This document shows, in pieces, positions 1-7,403 of a stretch of DNA of 64,000 nucleotides; within the stretch, counting starts at the first letter, position 1, and the number at the start of each line of letters is the position of its first letter. A model generated the notes under the pieces. That model ran no database searches. It was not told where the DNA came from and worked only from the letters and a program-made list of their open reading frames with translations. Where the stretch lies: the NCBI GenBank assembly GCA_963821505.1, contig CAWGEH010000030.1, forward strand, positions 82,008 to 146,007, read 5' to 3'. Made by a program: the position numbers and the translations under genes. The DNA is from VAZQ01 sp963821505. Lineage in GTDB: Bacteria > Pseudomonadota > Alphaproteobacteria > Rhizobiales > Xanthobacteraceae.

Positions 1-360
1 TAAAAGGTTCTTCGATTAGACGGCCTCCATCTTCCACGATGGCTGAAATGACCACAACTTGATTTCATCCTCGATTGAACGTCGACGTGAAGCGGTGTCT
101 CAAGATCGTTCGGTGCCAGAACGGGCCATCTTTGCGCAAGTGCGACTTGTCTTGTGGGCCATTCGCTACCGCGGTGGCTGGCGTCGGCAGGTACCACAGG
201 TCGGAGCGACGACGAGATCGAACTTGGTCGGCGGCTCGACCGGGATGCCGCCGGCTTGATCCCGTTCCGAACCTGGTCGACAGAGTCGGCTGCGCGCGGC
301 GCGCTCCTGGTTTATGATCCGATGCGCGTACCTCGTGAAAACTGAGGCATTTCAACCGCC
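1..360. other. Non-coding left edge of the window
   Basis: I see no gene I can support here. Short overlapping open frames exist on both strands, but none has a ribosome binding site or a recognisable motif. The segment may hold the end of a gene lying outside the window. Confidence 0.4.
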
Positions 361-1665
361 ATGGGGACAGCAAGTCATGCCGCCGCTCCGCCGTCTCGGT
401 TTGGCGGGAACGCTCGATGCCTCTCGTTGCCGTCGATCCTGGATTCGATTGCTGCCGCCGGTGTCGGCGCGGGTGCGCGCATCGTTGATGCGGCAGCGCC
501 CCGAGCGCTCGCAACGACGCGTGCCGCAGCTCTTGCTCTCGGGCTCTTGGTGTTGCCGCCGGTGTCCAACGCCATCGATATCATCGCCAACACGGTCGCC
601 TCGCTCGTCCCGGCCGACATCGGCAATCTCGGCTTCATTTCCCGCGCTGAGGGTCAGCCGGCCGCGCTCACGCCATCGCAGTCGAATGCGCTCGATGCAT
701 ACAACAATGCGGTAAGGCAGTTTAAGGCGATCCTGAGCCAGCGGCGCGCACAGATCAATTCGCATCAACAGCTGCCGAACCTGCCGGGACAGGCACTCTA
801 TCTTGCGCGCAATAGCATGATCAGCGCGTATAAGGATCTCACCGACGCGCTTGCGTCCAAGATCGGCAGGCCCAACAAGTTTGGGATTCCGCCGGCGTAT
901 TTCGATGCCGCCAATGAGCCGCTGATCGACGAGTACGTGAATCTCTTCAACGTCATGCAGGCGCCAGCCGCCAATGCGCAAAACTCGGATACTCCGTTCA
1001 ATGACGTCGTCGACCTGGGAACCGCTATTGGACGAGCCAAGGGCCTCGATGCGGCACATGCCGACGTGGCGGGTCGCATCAGCGTGGGCCTGTTCTTTGC
1101 CGAGACCAACGGCAACCAGAACATCGGGAATGCGCGCTCGAATACGTACAAGGGAAGTCTGCAAACAGGTGTATCCGAGGATCAGAACGGTCAAAGGAAA
1201 TGGGCAGCGATTAAAAAGTCGATCGCCGCCTTTGATCCCGCACTGAGCGCTCGCGACGACAAGGAAGAGGCGAGGATTGGCAATCTGGATCATCGACTAA
1301 ATCACTGGACCGCGGTGAGGGACGGCCTCATGAACGCACACGCGGACCTTTTCCCGCGAATACCGGCGATCGTGACAGCATTGCCACATCCGGTTGATCA
1401 AATGAAACTTTTTGAGCTCATCCAGATAATTCCCAGTCCGACCAGGTCCGCGCTCAGTTCAGGCAACTTGACCAACTATAGGATTTCCGATCCGAAGATC
1501 ATGGGATATCTGCGCAACAATAGCATTTTCACCTTTGGGCAAGCTGACAGGGCAAGAACATCTGCAACCTTCCGCGAAATTCTCAATGCGATGTGGCTCT
1601 TCAACGACAAATTCGAACGAGCGCTGTCCAAATTCAACGAGATCAAGGCTCGTCGAAAAGGGTGA
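361..1665 (+). CDS. Hypothetical protein with one N-terminal hydrophobic segment
   Basis: A 434-residue frame that I do not recognise. Residues about 48-90 are Ala/Leu-rich and hydrophobic (GLLVLPPVSNAIDIIAN) and could be a membrane anchor or a late signal sequence. The remainder is soluble, with a basic C-terminus. Around residues 240-265 a Glu followed by a GN-rich, Ser/Tyr/Gly stretch (FFAETNGNQNIGNARS) faintly recalls the catalytic Glu region of lysozyme-like folds; this is speculation. The ATG at 361 has only a weak TGAGG about 12 bases upstream, so a later start is possible. The long frame and codon bias support a real gene; function is unknown. Confidence 0.6.
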   Translation: MGTASHAAAPPSRFGGNARCLSLPSILDSIAAAGVGAGARIVDAAAPRALATTRAAALALGLLVLPPVSNAIDIIANTVASLVPADIGNLGFISRAEGQPAALTPSQSNALDAYNNAVRQFKAILSQRRAQINSHQQLPNLPGQALYLARNSMISAYKDLTDALASKIGRPNKFGIPPAYFDAANEPLIDEYVNLFNVMQAPAANAQNSDTPFNDVVDLGTAIGRAKGLDAAHADVAGRISVGLFFAETNGNQNIGNARSNTYKGSLQTGVSEDQNGQRKWAAIKKSIAAFDPALSARDDKEEARIGNLDHRLNHWTAVRDGLMNAHADLFPRIPAIVTALPHPVDQMKLFELIQIIPSPTRSALSSGNLTNYRISDPKIMGYLRNNSIFTFGQADRARTSATFREILNAMWLFNDKFERALSKFNEIKARRKG

Positions 1666-2295
1666 GACCCGGCAGTTGCCGAGCGGACCAGTTTCGCCGG
1701 CATTCGGCGGACGTTTTTTCTGCAATACCCTCTCGGCGCAATCCTCTCGGCGCAAGCGCAACGGCTTGACCAGCATTCCGGCGGTGGAATTCGGGATATT
1801 TTGGCTGCTCATCCGCGCACTGTCTGCCCGTCATAACCGGTCGCGGCTGAAGGCAGTGGCCGGCGCAGATCGACCCGATTTTCCGGCAATGATGCGGCAA
1901 AAGCAGCAAAGCCGCCAAAGACGTTTCCGCCGACGGGGGATAGTGGTCAAGCCAGAGGACGCCGTTGGTGCGAACATGGGGCCGTCGGGACTTCCCGGGG
2001 CGGCCACGGCGGGTACCGCCTGTCACCCCGCTTCAGGGAGCGGACAACGTCACGCAACGCGCGCCGCGGATTCGGAAAAGAGCTTCACATGAGACTCCGG
2101 CATCGATCGCTTTAGAAACCCCGAGTTCAACGCGAGTGTTCCGGACCACGGCAATCTGGTCACGAGGGCCAAGCTGGTGGCGCACATCTCACAGTCGACA
2201 TATATACGGACCATCTGATCACCCTGACGATCTCGGTCCGGCTTGGGGCTGCATCTTACGGGTCAAAGCCTCAGCGCGGTAATACGGAAAGCACG
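1666..2295. other. 630-bp gap with a short tandem repeat and a possible DPDP-gene relic
   Basis: No convincing gene. At about 1727-1757 a near-perfect tandem of CCTCTCGGCGCAA occurs twice. At about 1866-1905 (+) the bases resemble the last codons of the DPDPN small genes at 37884 and 62450: CGACCC, TCCGG and ATGATGCGGCAA align in order, with small deletions. That could be a dead paralogue tail, but the match is short. Confidence 0.3.
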
Positions 2296-2670
2296 ATGGA
2301 GACGCTCGTCATTCTGGTGGCTGTGGCAACGGTTGCCGTCCCGGCTTTGACCGAAGCTGGAAGCTCGTCAGAGGCATGGCATCTTCCTGTGAGTAGATTG
2401 ATGGCGGCGGCGCGATATGCGGTGTTGATCGGCCTCGTCGGCATGATTGTTGCGCTCACCGGGTCGATTGTCGGCGAAGCAGCCAATGCGGCCGGCTACT
2501 CCCGGAGGGGTGCTGATGCACCGACAGTCTACAATACTCAGGCGAACCCCCATTATGGATTCGGTCCGCGCGTTCGAGTGCAGCCGAACGACGTGATCTC
2601 GGGCGACCGGCTGATCGGTCGCGATCCGGACCCGTTCATTCGAGGCCAAATTCTACGTAACTACAGATAG
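2296..2670 (+). CDS. Small membrane/secreted protein with C-terminal DPDP motif
   Basis: A 124-residue protein. It has hydrophobic segments at about residues 3-18 and 40-66 (YAVLIGLVGMIVALTGSIVG), then a soluble tail ending in LIGRDPDPFIRGQILRNYR. The tail matches the C-terminal signature of two other small genes in this window (37884-38072 and 62450-62668). Short proteins ending in a DPDP(N/F)-x-R motif are, as far as I recall, frequent and uncharacterised in Bradyrhizobium relatives. A GGAAAG lies 4 bases before the ATG. Role unknown; an envelope location is inferred from the hydrophobic segments. Confidence 0.6.
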   Translation: METLVILVAVATVAVPALTEAGSSSEAWHLPVSRLMAAARYAVLIGLVGMIVALTGSIVGEAANAAGYSRRGADAPTVYNTQANPHYGFGPRVRVQPNDVISGDRLIGRDPDPFIRGQILRNYR

Positions 2671-2675
2671 CGGTC

Positions 2676-2880
2676 GACCCGATGTCGGCGCGGAAGCGGG
2701 CGTCGAATTCGTCAGGCGTGCTCCCAACCGGCTCGTTGCCGCCGAGCTTGAGACGCCCCATCAGGTCCGGCGCCTTGAGCGCCTTTGCGGTCTCGCGCTG
2801 GATCGTCATGACGATCTCGCGCGGGGTGTTCGCCGGCACGAACAATCTGAAGAGCCACCGGCCGTTGTTGTTGAACCCGT
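2676..2880 (-). pseudogene. Decayed 3' fragment of a tctC-type receptor gene
   Basis: On the minus strand the translation FVPANTPREIVMTIQRETA and the following PVGSTPDEFDARFRADI match the C-terminal quarter of the intact TctC gene at 3086-4057 almost residue for residue. Upstream of FVPANTP the similarity continues weakly (GFNNNGRW against GFESSSW) and then breaks frame. Downstream it stops after RADI, next to the end of the gene at 2670. It is therefore a duplicated and broken tail of the neighbouring gene, not a functional gene. Confidence 0.8.
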
Positions 2881-3085
2881 CGCCAACGGACCGCCGGCAC
2901 CGTTTTTCTTTGGAGGCGTCGTAGCGTGGGCGGGGAGAACGTCGCGCTGGCGGCAGCCAAATTAGGACACTACCTGGCTGGCGAGTTCTTGGCGAAGCCC
3001 TATCCTATGGCTGTCGATGCCCTCACACCGGGAGCCAGCGCAACGACACTTCGGCGATGCGTTCACCGCGCGCGACGGCCGCGGC

Positions 3086-4057
3086 TCAATCCTGCGTCGG
3101 GATGCGGGCGTCCTTGACGATCTTGGCGAACTTGGCGATGTCCGCCCGGAAGCGGGTATCGAATTCCTCCGGGGTGCTCCCGACCGGCTCGTTGCCGCCG
3201 ACCTTGAGGCGAGCGAGCAGGTCCGGCGCCTTGAGCGCCTTTGCGGTCTCGCGCTGAAGCGTCATCACCACGTCACGCGGCGTATTCGCTGGCACGAAAA
3301 ATCCCTGCCAGCTTGAGGACTCGAAGCCGGGAATGGTTTCGCCGACCGTCGGCACATCGGGCAGCGCCGGCGCGCGCGCCGCGCCGCCGACCGCCAGCGC
3401 CTTGAGCAGGCCGTTCTGCAGGTGCGGCACCGTCGTCGCCATGGGCACCACAGCGACCTGGATTTCGCCGGCGATCAGCGCGGCATTGAGCGGCGCATCG
3501 CCGCGATAAGGAACCGCCTGGACGTCGATGCCCGCCGCGTTCTTCAGCATCTCCATGGTCAGGTGCAGCGGATTGCCGATGCCGGTCGAGCCGTAGTTGA
3601 GGCCGCCCGGCCGCGCCTTGGCGAGCGCGATCAGCTCGGCGATCGAATTCGCCGCAAGCTTGGGATGGCCGGCGATCACGAGCTGCGAGGCGACCACTTG
3701 CGTCACCGGCGCGAAATCCTTGTGCGGGTCAAACGGCAGCGTGCGATAGAGCGCGGGGCTGATCGCCAGGCCGTTGGTGGTGAGAAGGATGGTGTAGCCG
3801 TCGGGCGCGGCCTTGGCGAGCGCGTCCGCCGCGAGATTGCCGCCGGCCCCGGCGCGGTTTTCCACCACGACCGGCTGGTTGAATTGCTCGGACAGCTTGT
3901 TGCCGATCAGCCGCGCCAAGGTGTCGACGGCGCCGCCCGCGGCGAACGGCACGATGATGCGAATCGATCGGCTCGGGTAGGTTTGCGCGAGCGCGTCGCC
4001 GGCATGGAGCGTGAAGGCGGCGAACGCAATCGCAAACGCAAAGCGCAGCCGTCTCAT
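3086..4057 (-). CDS. TctC/Bug-family solute-binding receptor
   Basis: A 323-residue periplasmic binding protein of the tripartite tricarboxylate transporter (TTT) family. Residues 1-24 form a signal peptide ending ALAQ. They are followed by the family hallmark YPSRSIRIIVPFAAGGAVDT and the AGAGGN and PDGYTIL blocks. Bug proteins typically bind carboxylates or other small organic anions and pass them to TctAB. No tctAB lies next to this gene, so it is an orphan receptor whose ligand is unknown. A GGGAGG lies just before the ATG. A broken copy of its 3' end sits 200 bp downstream. Confidence 0.93.
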   Translation of the reverse strand: MRRLRFAFAIAFAAFTLHAGDALAQTYPSRSIRIIVPFAAGGAVDTLARLIGNKLSEQFNQPVVVENRAGAGGNLAADALAKAAPDGYTILLTTNGLAISPALYRTLPFDPHKDFAPVTQVVASQLVIAGHPKLAANSIAELIALAKARPGGLNYGSTGIGNPLHLTMEMLKNAAGIDVQAVPYRGDAPLNAALIAGEIQVAVVPMATTVPHLQNGLLKALAVGGAARAPALPDVPTVGETIPGFESSSWQGFFVPANTPRDVVMTLQRETAKALKAPDLLARLKVGGNEPVGSTPEEFDTRFRADIAKFAKIVKDARIPTQD

Positions 4058-4248
4058 GGCGTAGCCTCCCAGCTTCGCGCGTTGTGCCCGCCCTTGTGCC
4101 GGGCGTCCGCTTCTTGGCGGTCAGATTATAGCCGTGAAAGCAGCTCGAGGCTTCGAATTCGTTCGCCGCCGTCCGCCGAAACCTCGGGTGCGGCGCCTTC
4201 CCATGTAGGTGCAAGTGGCGCACACTCAAAGGGCGGAGGGAAGCGTAC

Positions 4249-5085
4249 TTGGCGGATCAGGAGAAGATCGGCCGACCATGGAACGATGATGAGCTGGACG
4301 CCATCATCGCCGATTACTTCGCCATGCTCGACGCAGAGCTATCTCGGCGCCCATACGTGAAGTCCCGCCATAGCGCCTCGCTCATGGAGCTGATCGGGCG
4401 GACGCACCGCTCGGTGGAATTCAAGCACCAGAATATTTCGGCAGTGCTAGAGGAACTCGGCCTGCCTTGGATACCGGGCTACAAGCCCAAGCGAAATTAC
4501 CAAGCTGCGATCTTCGACGCGATCGACCGCTATCTGTCGGCCCATGGCGAGGTGACGTACCAGGAACCACCGCCGGCAATTTTGCACGTTGAAGAAGGAG
4601 CGGGCGTGTTCATCGGGCCGCCCGCGCTGTCTCCGGAGAAAGAGCGGCCCTGGCAACTCGAACGCCTCGTGAAGAAATTCGATCCGGTGGAACGGGATTT
4701 CCGCAACCGGTCCCTGGGCAAGGCGGGTGAGATGTTTGTGATCGAGGTGGAGCGCAAGAAACTCGCGAAGGTCGAGCGGCCCGATTTGGCTAGTAAGGTC
4801 CGGTGGGTGGCGGCAGAGGACGGTGATGGTGCGGGCTACGACATCTTGTCATTCGACCCGAGCAGCAAGGAACGTCTCATCGAAGTGAAGACCACGAATG
4901 GCGCCGCGAAGACGCCATTTTTTCTCACTCGTAATGAACACGAAACGGCGAAAGCACATTCTGAATCATGGCGCTTGTACCGCGTGCATCTGTTTTCGCA
5001 GACTCCGCGCATTTTCACGCTCGCACCGCCTTTGGAAGCCGTGCTCCACCTTCGTACCGAAGCTTGGCGCGCATCGTTCATCTAG
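4249..5085 (+). CDS. DUF3883 domain protein (PD-(D/E)XK-like fold)
   Basis: A 278-residue protein. The C-terminal part (about 165-270) is a DUF3883 domain: GEMFVIEVERKKL, then GAGYDILSFD, then RLIEVKTTNG and FFLTRNEHETA. The D...EVK arrangement is that of PD-(D/E)XK nucleases, and DUF3883 domains often occur in restriction or repair proteins. The N-terminal half is Trp/Asp/Glu-rich and resembles no domain I can name. The start is TTG at 4249, preceded by GGAGG at the right distance; no ATG fits as well. It stands alone, with no methylase or helicase partner nearby, so a defence role is only possible. Confidence 0.8.
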   Translation: MADQEKIGRPWNDDELDAIIADYFAMLDAELSRRPYVKSRHSASLMELIGRTHRSVEFKHQNISAVLEELGLPWIPGYKPKRNYQAAIFDAIDRYLSAHGEVTYQEPPPAILHVEEGAGVFIGPPALSPEKERPWQLERLVKKFDPVERDFRNRSLGKAGEMFVIEVERKKLAKVERPDLASKVRWVAAEDGDGAGYDILSFDPSSKERLIEVKTTNGAAKTPFFLTRNEHETAKAHSESWRLYRVHLFSQTPRIFTLAPPLEAVLHLRTEAWRASFI

Positions 5086-5276
5086 GGGGTGGTAAGACAC
5101 CTCCGTGAATGTGGGCGCCGGGCAACCAAGGAACCGATTTGTGGTCGCGGGTACCTCGCATTCCGCCTCAAATTGGCGGTGACTCAAGTTGAGTTGGCGG
5201 GCGGTCCTCGACGCCTGCGGCTATAGCGACAATGAACTTGCCGAGCTGGTTCGGATCGCGGGGGCGTTCGCGGTGG

Positions 5277-5471
5277 TCACCCCGGACCGTATCCCAGTTT
5301 TTCGAGCCACGCCTGGGAGTCGTTGGTAATCCAGTTCCTCGCATCGGCCTCGGTCGCGAAGTCGTTGACATGCATTTCCGGCCGGTCGGGAAACGTGACC
5401 ATGACCATCCAATCATGCCCCGCCTTCATCGGCCGGGCCTCAAACCTGATCTGGGCAACGGATTTGGTCAT
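5277..5471 (-). CDS. Small conserved-type hypothetical protein
   Basis: A 64-residue protein starting MTKSVAQIRFEARPM. Its core, a valine-rich strand followed by FATEADARNWI and then AWLEKLGY, is the pattern of a common small Hyphomicrobiales protein (beta strand, then an Ala-rich helix ending in a Trp-Leu segment). The frame extends upstream to a TTG at 5516, but the ATG at 5471 fits the family pattern better. No strong ribosome binding site is visible. Function unknown. Confidence 0.55.
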   Translation of the reverse strand: MTKSVAQIRFEARPMKAGHDWMVMVTFPDRPEMHVNDFATEADARNWITNDSQAWLEKLGYGPG

Positions 5472-5711
5472 GGTCGAATATGCGCCCGAATCCCTGAAAT
5501 CGCGAGCCCCGCTCAAGCCGTGCGTTATTCAAAGTGATTCACGACCCGAATTTCCCAGCGGCAGACGATCCCGGTCGATGGGCGTGCTGCCCGCGCGACA
5601 CTCGTGCCACAGGAATTCCACCTGCAATGTAACGCGAGTCATATATACTTCCCGCATCCTCGACAATTGCGTTTGGTTGTTTCGGCGCCGGTCCGACATG
5701 GACACGAACAG

Positions 5712-5880
5712 CGTGTCCCGGCCGAGCGCGTGCTTACGCGCGAGAGCCGGGACCCAGGGGCCCCAGGACTAGCCTCACCACGATTTGCGCTTCGCGAGTC
5801 TTGCGCTGGGTCCACGCAAGTCGGGTTTACCCGACTTGCGCGCATTTAAGCGCCGATCTCGGGCGAGCCCGAGATCGGTG
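5712..5880. repeat. Intergenic repeat with two strong hairpins
   Basis: The stretch beginning GTGTCCCGGCCGAGCG and containing CCGGGACCCAGGG recurs at 15537-15615. Two near-perfect palindromes follow. 5815-5840 has an 11-bp stem CGCAAGTCGGG with a TTTA loop. 5853-5878 has a 12-bp stem CCGATCTCGGGC with a GA loop. They lie downstream of the aminotransferase stop (5938, minus strand) and could end its transcript. They belong to the TCGGG-loop-CCCGA palindrome family found in several other gaps of this window. Confidence 0.75.
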
Positions 5881-5937
5881 TCTCGTTCCGCTCGCGCAAG
5901 AGCGCTCGCTTCACTCGCCCGGGAAACGAGGAGGTGA

Positions 5938-7146
5938 TTACTCCGCCGCCGCCCGCGTCGGACCCGCATGCGCGGAAACAAGATAATCCAGCGCCGCCTG
6001 CGCGCCGCCCTTCTTGTGCGGGATACCCGCGAGCGCGAGCGCCATTTCGGTGATGGAGAGCGCCCCCATCAGCATGCCATCGTTGACGTCGCCGAGATGG
6101 CCGATGCGGAAATACTTGCCGGCGTAGCGGCCGAAGCTCGCGCCATAGGAAATGTTGAAGGTGTCGAGCGCGAGATTGCGGAACGCGTCGGCATCATGGC
6201 CGTCCGGCAGCAGCACCGCCGTGATGGTCGGGGAATAGTATTTCGCGTCCCGGCACAGGATCTCGAGCCCCCAGGCGCGCACCGCGCGGCGCGTCGCCTC
6301 GGCGAGGCGGTGGTGGCGCGCGAACACGTTGTCGAGCCCTTCCTCGTGCAGCATGGCGATGCCTTCGGCGAGCCCGTGCAGCATCTGCGTCGCCGGCGTA
6401 TACGGGAAAAATCCGATCTTGTTCATGTTGAGCATGTCGTCCCAGGCCCAGAACGACTTGGTCAGCTGCGAGCTTTTCGATGCCGCCAGCGCCTTGTCGC
6501 TCACCGCGTTGAACGACATGCCGGGGGGCAGCATCAGCCCTTTCTGCGCGCCGCCGACGGTGACGTCGACGCCCCATTCGTCATGGCGGTAGTCGGTCGA
6601 GGCGAGCGAGGAGATGGTGTCGACGAAGAAGAGCGCGGGATGGCCGGCGGCGTCGATCGCCTTGCGGATCTCCGCGATCGGCGAGAGGCATCCGGTCGAG
6701 GTCTCGTTGTGCAGCACGCAGACCGCCTTGATCTCCTTGTTCTTGTCCTTGCGCAGATGCTCCTCGACCGCCGCCGGGTCGGCGCCGATACGCCAGTCGG
6801 TCTTGATGAATTCGGGCCGCAGGCCGAGCTTCTCCGCCATGTTCTTCCACAGCGTCGCGAACTGGCCGGTCTCCACCATCAGCACGCGGTCGCCGGGCGA
6901 GAGCGTGTTGACCAGCGCCGCCTCCCAGGCGCCGGTGCCGGTCGCGGTGTAGATGACGACCGGATTGCTGGTCTTGAAAATGGTCTTGATGCCTTCGAGG
7001 CATTTCTTGGCGAGCCTCGCAAATTCCGGTCCGCGGTGGTCGATGATCGGCGTGTCCATCGCCCGCAGCACACGGTCGGGCAGCGGCGTTGGTCCTGGAA
7101 TCTGCAGGAAGTGGCGGCCCACGGCGCGCGAGGAATTCTTCGACAT
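5938..7146 (-). CDS. Serine-glyoxylate / alanine-glyoxylate-type aminotransferase
   Basis: A 402-residue class-V PLP aminotransferase. It has the IPGPTPLPDRVLRAM opening, the TGTGAWEAAL cofactor-phosphate loop, the FVDTISSLAS Asp that contacts the PLP ring nitrogen, and the Schiff-base Lys in GGAQKGLMLPPG. The family moves the amino group of serine or alanine onto glyoxylate, giving glycine plus hydroxypyruvate or pyruvate. The ATG at 7146 is chosen because AAAGGA lies 8 bases before it and the protein then begins MSKNSSRAVGRHFLQIPG. The longer frame adds only KDLPA repeats. It is divergent from the FAD/Fe-S dehydrogenase at 7404, consistent with shared 2-oxoacid/glycolate metabolism. Substrate preference cannot be read from sequence alone. 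Confidence 0.9.
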   Translation of the reverse strand: MSKNSSRAVGRHFLQIPGPTPLPDRVLRAMDTPIIDHRGPEFARLAKKCLEGIKTIFKTSNPVVIYTATGTGAWEAALVNTLSPGDRVLMVETGQFATLWKNMAEKLGLRPEFIKTDWRIGADPAAVEEHLRKDKNKEIKAVCVLHNETSTGCLSPIAEIRKAIDAAGHPALFFVDTISSLASTDYRHDEWGVDVTVGGAQKGLMLPPGMSFNAVSDKALAASKSSQLTKSFWAWDDMLNMNKIGFFPYTPATQMLHGLAEGIAMLHEEGLDNVFARHHRLAEATRRAVRAWGLEILCRDAKYYSPTITAVLLPDGHDADAFRNLALDTFNISYGASFGRYAGKYFRIGHLGDVNDGMLMGALSITEMALALAGIPHKKGGAQAALDYLVSAHAGPTRAAAE

Positions 7147-7150
7147 CGGC

Positions 7151-7180
7151 AAGTCCTTTGCAGGCAAGTCCTTTGCAGGC
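7151..7180 (-). repeat. Tandem 15-bp repeat duplicating the ribosome binding site
   Basis: On the minus strand GCCTGCAAAGGACTT occurs twice head to tail, immediately before GCCGATG of the aminotransferase gene. Each copy carries an AAAGGA Shine-Dalgarno sequence. Only the proximal copy is at a normal distance from the ATG. Confidence 0.85.
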
Positions 7181-7403
7181 ACGTTTCTTGAAGATCGGTC
7201 GACGGCGGCGGGCCGCAACTTGCCGCCATGAAGGACGAATGCGACAGTCAGTCAAGCCTCCCGACCCGATCCCGCGATCGAATTGGGCAATCGGAAACCC
7301 TTTCCGCAAGAACCCGGGGGGGCGCCTGAAGCCCATGCATCGCTGCCATGGATTGGGCCGGATCGAGGCGCAATCCCACCGCGCGGTGGGCAAGGAATAA
7401 CGG

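Noticed and set aside
4249..5085. Complete restriction or defence system around the DUF3883 gene
   Set aside because: No methyltransferase, helicase or toxin partner lies next to it.
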